Notes under the pieces: generated by a model
What the model saw: only the letters and a program-made list of their open reading frames with translations
Told to the model about the DNA's origin: nothing
Databases searched by the model: none
Translations under genes and position numbers: made by a program
DNA from: Bacteroidota bacterium
GTDB lineage: Bacteria > Bacteroidota > Bacteroidia > Chitinophagales > Chitinophagaceae
Direction: 5' to 3'
Length of the DNA stretch: 12,314 nt
Assembly (NCBI GenBank): GCA_023440945.1
Contig: JAEZRL010000002.1
Location: forward strand, 1 to 12,314
In this document: positions 4,681-12,314 of the stretch, in pieces
Position numbering within the stretch: position 1 is the stretch's first letter
Layout: each line of letters begins with the position of its first letter

Positions 4681-6741
4681 CTACAAAAACCAAAGGTTTT
4701 TCTTTCCAAATTCCGGCAGGTTGCCATCGGCAAAATGCGGATAGATTTGTGCTACCATTTCAGGATAGCGGATTGTTACCGGCAGGTTTTGCTGGCTTAT
4801 GCTTTTCCAGTACATGCGGCTGAACTGATACACCTGGTCAACCAACTGACGCAATACTGCCGGATCATCAATGATACCTTCCTGTGATGCCCGAATGGAT
4901 AGCTTGATTGGAAAATGATAATCCCTATCTCCCAACTTGCTATTCCAGTAATAACGAACATTATTGAACAATAGGTATTTATTGAAACCAACGCTTACAT
5001 ATCTACCACTCATTGGCATTTTGCCAGATGCCTTCATATCAAAGCCAATTAGTTCCTGACTGTCTGTTTTATTGATGGTAACAACAATAACAGGTATTTC
5101 CCTGTCGCTAATTTCTTTAAGCATGTCGAGTATTGGCTTCAGTTCTTTCCTGTCTGATATTTCTTTATAGAAGTGAATTATTATCCTTTTAGGTTCTTCT
5201 TTCTTCTCAATAAATTTTTCGACCGCTTCTCTGATCGAACCTGCTAACATAGTTGTTTCATCTTCCCTGAAACAATCGAAGCCTTCAAAGTTTCCGGTAT
5301 TATCAAAACAAAAGGCACTCCCTACAAATCTGTGTTCTGAATTGATTGGCTTAAACGCTCCAATTCCTATAATTACTTCGTCTTCCGGTTCTCTGTCCAA
5401 TCGCCAAGGAATGCCTCCAATTTTTGCCAATAGGGCTACTGAAATATTGGGAAGGAAATAAAAATAATCTTCCCTATTTAAATGTTCCTTATACAATACT
5501 TGAGAGGTAATGCTCTTTTCAAGAAGGATTTCTTTGATTTTATAATAAGTGTTGTACTGCGGATGTTGCTTTGCATCTTTTGATACGGGGCTAAAATAAA
5601 GAGCTACCCACCTGTTGGCTTCATCTTCTTTCAATGCCCTTAGCTTCGGTTCTATTTCTTCAAAAATGGTATCTGTGTTAGAAAAGCAAATCCTTTTAGT
5701 TTTATCAATACTGTAATCCTGATTGATAAATTTTTTTAGGCTCTTTGTATGCTTTTCCACCCCATCAACGGGTTTGTGCCAACCGTAAGTAATGTAATTG
5801 TAAAATGTGTCTTTTATAAAATCCTTGTCTTGTTCGTGACAGATGAAAAAGAACTTCACCGGCTTTTCTGTATAAGAAGCTAAAGGCTTACTTTCTATCA
5901 TGCCCATCAACGGATTAACATTTGTACCATCCTTAAACCGCAGCATGTTTGCATCCTGTGATGTAAAGAAAATCTTCGTTTGCGGGACTGAGTAAAAGCC
6001 TTTTGACGAAAGCTTGATTATTTGATTAAACGTTTTGGTATTTAAATAAGCCTTGTAAAATGCCTCTATGTGACCGTAAAAGATGGGGTAACGATTTTCA
6101 AAAATTCTTTCCTCTTCAATCTCCCAATCTCTTTTTATTTCGTTGTTTAATATGGGGTAAATATTTTCAATATCCTGCTTTAATTCAGGGCACATTTTTT
6201 TGTAATTGTACACAATGCCGTTATGTATCACTGTTGTGTATTTTTCTCCATCGTAATCTGCTATATCTGCAATAGTTTGCTTCCATACCTTTGATGTGCC
6301 ATTGTAAGCAAGCATCAATTCGTAGCCGTCGTTTGCTACATTTTTGTACTGAACTTTAAGTGTGAATTTGTTGTATAGCCGGTAGTCAGGATTTGAAATA
6401 TTCTTTTCCTCAAACCATACTTCAACATCATTCGTGAAATTTGGGAATACAATTGAGCCTTCTATTCTTTTAAAATAATTGAGTATGAGGTAACGATAAT
6501 AATGTTGAGTGAACTTGATAGCATTGAAAACATCGATCTCTTTTATGATTGCGCCTTCCCTTGCACGTTGAAAATCTGCATAGTAATTTTTCATCTTCGG
6601 GTCTCTGCCTTCTGGAAATTCTTCATATAACTTATCCCACTTGATAGAAGCTGCACCAGGTATTTTTTCACCATAGAATGCGAAGGTTAGCTTTTCTTCT
6701 AAGGGTGTGAAAGGGATGATATTTAATAGGATTTGTTCCAT
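4681..6741 (-). CDS. Prokaryotic Argonaute, predicted catalytically inactive (686 aa)
   Basis: Reading the 686 residues in order: an N-terminal domain with linker (about 1-230) that I cannot subdivide with confidence, a linker-2-like segment (about 245-300), a MID domain (about 375-450) and a PIWI domain (about 455-686). The MID shows the guide 5'-end pocket spacing Y399, K403, Q414 and K440, the last in LLAKIGGIPW. The PIWI shows IIGIGAF where active enzymes have a GID-type Asp (G461 replaces it) and IIHFYKE where they have HRDG (Y525 replaces the Asp). The late segment VYQFSRMYWKSIS, then LPVTIRYP, and the C-terminal LWFL are typical of Argonautes. It should therefore bind a nucleic-acid guide and pair with a target in the cytoplasm but not slice, as in most long-B Argonautes, which act with partner effectors. 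It is the last gene of the operon, 12 nt after the metalloprotease stop. No Shine-Dalgarno site precedes the ATG. Clade assignment is uncertain. Confidence 0.88.
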   Translation of the reverse strand: MEQILLNIIPFTPLEEKLTFAFYGEKIPGAASIKWDKLYEEFPEGRDPKMKNYYADFQRAREGAIIKEIDVFNAIKFTQHYYRYLILNYFKRIEGSIVFPNFTNDVEVWFEEKNISNPDYRLYNKFTLKVQYKNVANDGYELMLAYNGTSKVWKQTIADIADYDGEKYTTVIHNGIVYNYKKMCPELKQDIENIYPILNNEIKRDWEIEEERIFENRYPIFYGHIEAFYKAYLNTKTFNQIIKLSSKGFYSVPQTKIFFTSQDANMLRFKDGTNVNPLMGMIESKPLASYTEKPVKFFFICHEQDKDFIKDTFYNYITYGWHKPVDGVEKHTKSLKKFINQDYSIDKTKRICFSNTDTIFEEIEPKLRALKEDEANRWVALYFSPVSKDAKQHPQYNTYYKIKEILLEKSITSQVLYKEHLNREDYFYFLPNISVALLAKIGGIPWRLDREPEDEVIIGIGAFKPINSEHRFVGSAFCFDNTGNFEGFDCFREDETTMLAGSIREAVEKFIEKKEEPKRIIIHFYKEISDRKELKPILDMLKEISDREIPVIVVTINKTDSQELIGFDMKASGKMPMSGRYVSVGFNKYLLFNNVRYYWNSKLGDRDYHFPIKLSIRASQEGIIDDPAVLRQLVDQVYQFSRMYWKSISQQNLPVTIRYPEMVAQIYPHFADGNLPEFGKKNLWFL

Positions 6742-6753
6742 TGGCGTGATATT

Positions 6754-7428
6754 TTAAAAATCCACTTCTAATAGTTGTCCGTTTTTCTTTAACCAGTTTT
6801 TTGCTTTTTCATAATTAGGTACTTGAATCGAAAGAATATTCCAAAATCTTGGTGTATGATTATTTTCGATCAAGTGAACGAGCTCGTGGGCTACCAAATA
6901 TTCCAATACATACATTGGTGCTTTGATAATACGCCAGTTGAAAATGATGTTGTTTGCAGGCGTGCACGAGCCCCATCGATATTTCATTTCCGATGTTTTG
7001 AATTGATTGTATTGCACTCCTAAATTCCTTGCATATTTGGTAGCTAAGGGTTCAATTTTTAAGAGAGCCTGTTTCAAATACCACTTTTTAAACAACTCAT
7101 TGGCTTTAGGCTGATTTACTTTTGATATTTTGAAACGCTGATCAAACTCAATACCTTCTATTTCTTCATCAACCAGCAGTAGTTGATAGTTCTTTCCCAA
7201 GTACATCAATGTTTCCCCTGACACAAATTCCTTACTCACTGGAACCGCTGGATATTTTTGGGCATGACTTAGTTTTTCCTTTATCCATTGTCTTTTTGAT
7301 TGAACGATTTTGTCAATTTTTTCTGTTGATAAATAATGTGGAGCACGGACAACAATGCTCCTATCTCTTTCAACCGAGATATTGAGGGTTTTGCGATTGG
7401 AATATTTTATCTGATACTCAATAACCAT
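6754..7428 (-). CDS. YgjP/SprT-like zinc metalloprotease (DUF45 family, 224 aa)
   Basis: The C-terminal half holds the gluzincin signature HELVH (181-185), a third likely zinc ligand H191 in NNHTPRFW, and the conserved RWGSC (151-155) that marks the YgjP/DUF45 (M48-like) group. The N-terminal half has the usual beta-rich module with GETLMYLGKNYQL (71-83). At 224 aa it is full length. It probably is a soluble zinc-dependent peptidase; the substrate is unknown. Its ATG overlaps the hsdR stop by one base (TAATG), indicating translational coupling. YgjP-type genes are common directly after hsdR in type I restriction operons (from memory), and their role there is not established. The catalytic residues are all present, so an active protease is expected. 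Confidence 0.93.
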   Translation of the reverse strand: MVIEYQIKYSNRKTLNISVERDRSIVVRAPHYLSTEKIDKIVQSKRQWIKEKLSHAQKYPAVPVSKEFVSGETLMYLGKNYQLLLVDEEIEGIEFDQRFKISKVNQPKANELFKKWYLKQALLKIEPLATKYARNLGVQYNQFKTSEMKYRWGSCTPANNIIFNWRIIKAPMYVLEYLVAHELVHLIENNHTPRFWNILSIQVPNYEKAKNWLKKNGQLLEVDF

Positions 7429-10400
7429 TAGTCGTTTACTATTTTGAAATGATTGGTTTTGGCTAATTCCATTATTCTTGAAATGATTTGATTACGCTTG
7501 ATAATGATATTTGGTAAATCTTTGAAGTCTGGTGACAATAGCATCTTTTGCAATTCTGCTTTGAGCTTTAATTGAGCCGGTGTACTGTCCCAAAAACCTG
7601 TAAGCTTTATCTCAGTCACCACCAAGTTGAAAATATGCTGGGTAAGGTTAACATTTCGGGCTATTTCATCTTCTGTTAAATCCCGATTCTCAAACAATTC
7701 TGCCTTGAAAATGCGGAAGAAGGGCATTTGCTTTTTCCGGTCTAATCCATAGGTTTCTTCCTTTTCACGGTTTTTAATTTTCTCTCTCAGCTTTTCCAAT
7801 TCTTCATAAATCAGTTTCCAGTTTCCCTTGAAGTTTTGCAGGATTTCTTCCAATGCCTTAGCAAAAGAGGCGAACAGTTCCGGGTCTTCATCTATGTTTA
7901 AATCAATAAAGTGACGTATGGCATGTTCTACTTCAGCAGCCTTTGTCTTTTCACGTTTTTTAGTGGCGACAACTTTATTAAAAAAGTCGTCGGCTATGAT
8001 AGAAATAGGAGCCACCTTTTGTTCGATACCTTTGGAGATTAAATACTCGTCTGCAATAGCTCTTAGTTTTGGGGGAATTCCTTTCATACTAAACCTGCCA
8101 TCCCTGAAATGTTTGTTTGCTAAAGCATTGATTTCTGTAAAGGCTTTCCAGTCAGTGAAAAATTCCAAGGCTTCTTTGCGTGGTAAAACCGTGTTGAAAC
8201 AACTTGTAAGTATGTTATACAGCTTTATATATTCAAACCGAATGTCTTCATCATAAAACACATCAAAAAAAGCATCTGAATCAGAAAGGTCTTCCAATCC
8301 ATACACTTTCAGAAAATCCAAAATGTCATTATGGGCTTTTATTAAATTGCGCAGTTCTGCATCATCATCCGATAGGCATTCAATGGTCTCTTGCAATTCC
8401 TTTTCGGCGTAGACGTCTAATGCCCTTTTAAGGTGGTGTCCTACACCTACATAATCCACTACAAAACCCTTGTCTTTGCCTTCTGGACCTACACGATTTA
8501 CCCTGGCTATGGTTTGCAAAAGGTTATGAGCCACAATAACCCTGTCTAAATACATTACCTGTTCAATTGGTGCATCAAAACCTGTAAGCAACATATTGTT
8601 TACGATAATGATACCCACATTGCCATTAAGTGTTTTATCTTCTTCATCGGTTTTACCGAATGGCAGCTTAAAACGTTTGATACTTTTTTTATGGTAGTCG
8701 TTATTGGTGTAGGCTTTTATTTCCAATTCGTCATTGTGGCTTCCTGAAATAACCACTGCGGTTTCTATCTTGCTCAGCACATCAAGGTTTACCAGCATTG
8801 GGTTATCTATCTCCAGTTCAGCAATCTTTTTTTTCAGTGCATTATCAATAGCTGCTTTGTAGCGGACGGCTGCAATGCGTGAATTGGCAACTATCTGAGC
8901 TTTGAAACCACCTGAAAAGATGTGTTCCACATAATGGTTCACCATGCTTTTGGCTTTATCCATGATGGTGCTCATGCTGTCCAAATACGCATCACGGGAA
9001 CCAAAGCCCAATATTTGCAGCCTTTCAGTGAGTTGATAATCGCTGAATACGTCAGCAAACTTATCATCCATCCCTTTTTGGTCTTCCACTTCTGCATTGT
9101 GGGTAAAACCTTCATACACTATTTCCAGGGTAACTCCATCGTCTATAGCCTGACGCATGGTGTACTTATCGATGTAGTCTTTGTATTTCTTCTCGGTTTT
9201 GGCGGTGGGTGTTCCTGTAAAACCAATAGAAGTAGCATTGGGCACAGCACGATCTAAATTGGCAGCCAATAGCGAATATTGTGATCTATGAGCTTCATCA
9301 GTCATAATTAAGATGTTGCTATTCTTATTCAGTTCCGGAAATATTTCCAAGCCGGTTAAATCGCCGTTTTCCTGGAACTTGTGTATCATCGCCATCACCA
9401 AATCGGAATTATCGTTGCTTAACAACTCCTTTAAACTTTGTCCGTTGGGTGGATTTTTTGGGTTGATAAAATTGGCTGCCTTGATGGTGAATCCGATGCT
9501 TTGTCCTGTTTCACCCAATTGCTCTTCCAACTGCGTACGGTCGGTTACAAAAATGATTTTCCAAGACATAAGCTCAGTCCTAAGTTTCATTTCCCGCACC
9601 ATAAACATCATGGTGAGAGACTTGCCCGACCCCTGTGTATGCCAGATGATACCGCCTCTTTCCATTGGGTTTTTACCATCAATTAAACGTTGGGTGGCGA
9701 TCTTTACCGCTCTGAACTGCTGGTACCTGCCAACTATTTTTATTTTCTGCCCCTTGTCATTAGTTGAAAAAACGGTGAACACCCGAAGAATATCCAGCAG
9801 GTTTCTGCGGTCAAGCATTCCCGCTACCAAGCGCTGCTGATCATTTGGGGAAGATTGACCGTGTGCTAAATCATTGAGGGTACGGGGATAGGGGTCTGTC
9901 CAACGGTAAAAGTGTTTTTCAATTCGGGTGGTAATGGAACCGAATTTTGCTTCAGTGCGGCAAGTGGTCACCAATATCTGGTTGTAATAAAACAGTTCTT
10001 TGTTACCTTCGCCTGTGTCACCTCTTTGCTCTGAATACCGCATCAGTTGGTCAATGGCTTCGGGGATAGGTTCTTTTACTTTGGATGACTTAGCTTCTAT
10101 TACCACCAAAGGCAAGCCGTTTACAAATAGTACAATGTCGGGAATAATGTGGTGGTCTGTGCCGGTAACTACTACCTTGAATTGCGAAATGGCAATAAAG
10201 CTGTTGTTCTCTACATTTTCAAAATCTATGAAACGAACCGTAGGACTTAGTTCGCCAGTAAGTTCGTTTTTGGAAACCGTGGTATTCTCTAACAGGTAAT
10301 GCAATACCTGTTGGTTATTTTCCAACAAGCTGTTCTTTTGAAAGGTGGTGATTTTACGTTCCAATTCATCTACCTGTGCTACGGTGAGAAATGGATTGAT

Positions 10401-10616
10401 TTTTACTAATGCTTCCCGCAGCTTTGGTTTGAGCACCACTTCTGAAAAAGAAGTTCTGAAACTTTGCTCGGGTTGTTGCTGTGTTTGCAGTTCCAATACT
10501 TCCCAATTCAAACCATTCAACTGCTCTAAAAAGGGTTTCTCTACATGGCTGTATTCATCCAGTTTTAAAGTAGAACCTAAATTCCCCCTGTATTTATTGT
10601 CATTGCTTAAAATCAT
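7428..10616 (-). CDS. hsdR: Type I restriction enzyme R subunit (HsdR, 1062 aa)
   Basis: This subunit cuts DNA after ATP-driven translocation and works with HsdM and HsdS, which give methylation and sequence specificity. The N-terminal nuclease domain has the PD-(D/E)xK residues D160 and E174-A175-K176 in IIPDIVLFVNGLPLVVIEAK. The SF2 translocase core has a Walker A HTQGSGKS (326-333), DEAH (440-443), GFTGTPT (465-471) and motif VI QTIARVNR (701-708). The C-terminal 350 residues are helical, as expected for the part that contacts HsdM. The length of 1062 aa is normal and no catalytic residue is missing. It starts 9 nt after the upstream helicase stop, and its stop overlaps the next start. No hsdM or hsdS is in this window; they would be expected upstream, beyond the right edge. 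Confidence 0.97.
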   Translation of the reverse strand: MILSNDNKYRGNLGSTLKLDEYSHVEKPFLEQLNGLNWEVLELQTQQQPEQSFRTSFSEVVLKPKLREALVKINPFLTVAQVDELERKITTFQKNSLLENNQQVLHYLLENTTVSKNELTGELSPTVRFIDFENVENNSFIAISQFKVVVTGTDHHIIPDIVLFVNGLPLVVIEAKSSKVKEPIPEAIDQLMRYSEQRGDTGEGNKELFYYNQILVTTCRTEAKFGSITTRIEKHFYRWTDPYPRTLNDLAHGQSSPNDQQRLVAGMLDRRNLLDILRVFTVFSTNDKGQKIKIVGRYQQFRAVKIATQRLIDGKNPMERGGIIWHTQGSGKSLTMMFMVREMKLRTELMSWKIIFVTDRTQLEEQLGETGQSIGFTIKAANFINPKNPPNGQSLKELLSNDNSDLVMAMIHKFQENGDLTGLEIFPELNKNSNILIMTDEAHRSQYSLLAANLDRAVPNATSIGFTGTPTAKTEKKYKDYIDKYTMRQAIDDGVTLEIVYEGFTHNAEVEDQKGMDDKFADVFSDYQLTERLQILGFGSRDAYLDSMSTIMDKAKSMVNHYVEHIFSGGFKAQIVANSRIAAVRYKAAIDNALKKKIAELEIDNPMLVNLDVLSKIETAVVISGSHNDELEIKAYTNNDYHKKSIKRFKLPFGKTDEEDKTLNGNVGIIIVNNMLLTGFDAPIEQVMYLDRVIVAHNLLQTIARVNRVGPEGKDKGFVVDYVGVGHHLKRALDVYAEKELQETIECLSDDDAELRNLIKAHNDILDFLKVYGLEDLSDSDAFFDVFYDEDIRFEYIKLYNILTSCFNTVLPRKEALEFFTDWKAFTEINALANKHFRDGRFSMKGIPPKLRAIADEYLISKGIEQKVAPISIIADDFFNKVVATKKREKTKAAEVEHAIRHFIDLNIDEDPELFASFAKALEEILQNFKGNWKLIYEELEKLREKIKNREKEETYGLDRKKQMPFFRIFKAELFENRDLTEDEIARNVNLTQHIFNLVVTEIKLTGFWDSTPAQLKLKAELQKMLLSPDFKDLPNIIIKRNQIISRIMELAKTNHFKIVND

Positions 10617-10625
10617 ATCTATCGC

Positions 10626-12314
10626 TTATAGTTTCCTTAATTGAATATCTATTGCACTTGGATTTGCTTTAATAAAATACTTCTTTTCTAACTGACCAAA
10701 AACGTTCACGGTATCGTGACCAGTAATGTAGCTATTGTCATAAATAAATGTTTTATCCTTGAACAAAACTTTTTCAAAATCTGATGCTTTATGGATAAAT
10801 GGATTTCCAAAATGAGAATGGTAACTTGCCTTTAGCTTGTTAATAAAAGGGTTATCAGGAATTTCAAAAAAGGGGTGCAATATTATCAGATAATCCTTTG
10901 CACGACTTATAGCCACATTGTAGATATATTCTTTAGAAAGTAAGCATTTCTGATGACCTGTATATTTGTAGTTATTCGGGTTTGAAATAAAAAATACAAT
11001 ATCACATTCATCGCCTTGGAAGCCGTGTACTGTATCTGCAAATATTTTTAATCTATCAGAAATTCCAAAAGAAGCAATTAGTTTATTCATCATTACAGCT
11101 TGAGCTTTATATGGAGCAATTAAACCAATTGACCAACTATCACCGTCGTTAAGTGTAGAATCAAAGTATTTTATTATTTCACTTACAAGTATTGCGCTAT
11201 ATATATGATACGAGCTATAAAACAATTGCCTGATTTTATAAATAGAATCTTCATTATTAAGTGGAATATCAATAAACATTACATTGTTGCTAACTAATTT
11301 TTGAAAAGCAGCAGGCAATTCTTTTGGAGTTTTCTTTGTTATTTCTCTATGGTGCTCTAATAAATCACTATAAGAAAGTTCGCTAAACAATTGCCCTATC
11401 TTCTTTACACTGCGATATTGCAGTTTTAAGTTTTCGATGGTATCATTAGTCCTAAGGGATTGTTCTCTTTCCTTAAAACTCTTAATATCCATCATCGAAT
11501 AAATATTCTCGTCTTGAATGTCTAATTCTTCCAGTTCTTTATCGTTTACATCTACAACAGGCGGAATTTGTTTTGGGTCACCAGCGATAATAAATTTAGC
11601 GTTTGGACTAAATTTAAAAATTGAAAGAAGCGCAAATACGATATACGGAAGATTAATCATTGAGGCTTCATCAAAAACTACATAGTCCCAATGATTTTCA
11701 AGTTTAAAGAGTTTGATTTCACTATCATCATTTGAATCAAATACTTTGGTGTACGGAAGCCTATGTATTGTCATTGCAATTACATTGGCAATGTTTATTA
11801 AAGTATTAGTTACCGAGTCTTGATAAACATCCAACTCTAATGATTCAATTTCGGGATCAGTAGGTTTGCCAATTCTGTAAATAGATAAATATTTATCCTC
11901 CTCTTTAAGTGCTTCAATTTTTGAAGCTATTAAATCATTTTCTAAACTGGATGGCTTTAATAGTTTCTTACACAAAACATCTGCAGCTTTGTTCGTTGGT
12001 GTCAAGAACAAATAATTCACACTAGGATTCAATTTTACTTCATCCAAGATTTTATTGCATAAAGTTGTTGTTTTACCTGTACCGGGAGGACCATAAATAA
12101 AGTGAAGCTTTGGTAAAACGGAGTTTATTTCCTCCCACGAATCGACATTATTTCTATCTGCAAAAGCATTTTTAAGTTCTTTCAACAAATCAATTTTCGG
12201 AATAAAGGTGATCTCTATCTGAAAGATTGCATCGAAATTTTCCACTATTTCTTTACTTATGCCATTAGGACAAAAAATCAGCAAATCTTGCCCTTGTTTT
12301 TGAGCACCTTCAAC
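10626..12314 (-). CDS. UPF1/DNA2-like SF1 helicase, partial (5' end outside window)
   Basis: Numbered from the TTG at 12284, the motifs are: Walker A GPPGTGKT (65-72), motif Ia FLTPTNKAAD (93-102), motif II VVFDEAS (202-208), motif III GDPKQIPP (235-242), LQYRS (288-292), motif V DTVHGFQGDE (417-426) and motif VI YNVAISRAKDYL (455-466). These are the marks of SF1B helicases of the UPF1/DNA2 type, which unwind DNA or RNA 5' to 3' with ATP. The frame stays open from that TTG to the right edge (it reads VEGAQKQGQD before it), so the true start lies outside and an N-terminal domain may be missing from view. A tail of about 85 residues after motif VI has no recognised motif. It is the first visible gene of the operon and 9 nt precede hsdR. 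Confidence 0.9.
   Translation of the reverse strand, partial: VEGAQKQGQDLLIFCPNGISKEIVENFDAIFQIEITFIPKIDLLKELKNAFADRNNVDSWEEINSVLPKLHFIYGPPGTGKTTTLCNKILDEVKLNPSVNYLFLTPTNKAADVLCKKLLKPSSLENDLIASKIEALKEEDKYLSIYRIGKPTDPEIESLELDVYQDSVTNTLINIANVIAMTIHRLPYTKVFDSNDDSEIKLFKLENHWDYVVFDEASMINLPYIVFALLSIFKFSPNAKFIIAGDPKQIPPVVDVNDKELEELDIQDENIYSMMDIKSFKEREQSLRTNDTIENLKLQYRSVKKIGQLFSELSYSDLLEHHREITKKTPKELPAAFQKLVSNNVMFIDIPLNNEDSIYKIRQLFYSSYHIYSAILVSEIIKYFDSTLNDGDSWSIGLIAPYKAQAVMMNKLIASFGISDRLKIFADTVHGFQGDECDIVFFISNPNNYKYTGHQKCLLSKEYIYNVAISRAKDYLIILHPFFEIPDNPFINKLKASYHSHFGNPFIHKASDFEKVLFKDKTFIYDNSYITGHDTVNVFGQLEKKYFIKANPSAIDIQLRKL

Noticed and set aside
7918..10644. Plus-strand frames of up to 175 codons opposite hsdR.
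   Set aside because: Shadows of a long, motif-confirmed gene on the other strand.

Overview
The window looks like chromosomal DNA from a member of the Bacteroidota, most likely a Chitinophagaceae- or Sphingobacteriales-type organism. The clues are: a 5S/23S sequence of Bacteroidota type, AT-rich genes with few Shine-Dalgarno sites, a clean TTTG-N20-TAnnTTTG promoter (the Bacteroidota housekeeping pattern), and small proteins that I recognise from memory as Bacteroidota families. No database search was possible, so all family names rest on motifs and memory.

Layout. (1) 1-690: the 3' end of a 23S rRNA gene starting at the peptidyl-transferase loop, a spacer, a complete 5S rRNA and a strong terminator, i.e. 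the end of an rRNA operon. (2) 691-2321: a gene-poor stretch with a 62-aa Bacteroidota protein on the minus strand and a 249-aa conserved protein of unknown function on the plus strand, the latter with a recognisable promoter and terminator. (3) 2322-4680: an accessory segment with only two small genes (a DUF6876-type protein, minus strand; an unrecognised 71-aa protein, plus strand). The rest is non-coding but strongly structured. Two elements of about 160 nt (2575-2738 and 3201-3361) share a 53-nt core (42/53 identical). Their long paired arms differ in sequence but each is self-complementary, so pairing is kept while sequence is not. A GC-rich tract follows at about 3660-4620 (60% G+C counted over 3661-3900, against roughly 37-40% in neighbouring genes) with many stem-loops and recurring TTTGTGT and GCGTAGC words. 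(4) 4681-12314: a minus-strand operon, transcribed right to left and almost gap-free: a UPF1/DNA2-like SF1 helicase (5' end outside the window), a type I restriction HsdR subunit, a YgjP/SprT-like zinc metalloprotease and, last, a prokaryotic Argonaute.

How the parts may work together. The minus-strand operon reads as a defence island: HsdR is the nuclease/translocase of a type I restriction-modification system whose HsdM and HsdS genes are not in the window and would be expected upstream, beyond 12314. YgjP-like proteases are frequent hsdR neighbours. The Argonaute keeps a plausible guide 5'-end pocket (Y399, K403, Q414, K440) but has lost at least two catalytic Asp positions of the PIWI tetrad (G461, Y525), so it should bind a guide and target without cutting and would need a partner nuclease. 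HsdR and the helicase are the obvious co-transcribed candidates.

The most novel-looking items are the covarying structured elements around the DUF6876 gene and the inactive Argonaute embedded in a type I restriction operon. Whether the structured region and the Argonaute operon belong together cannot be told from this window.
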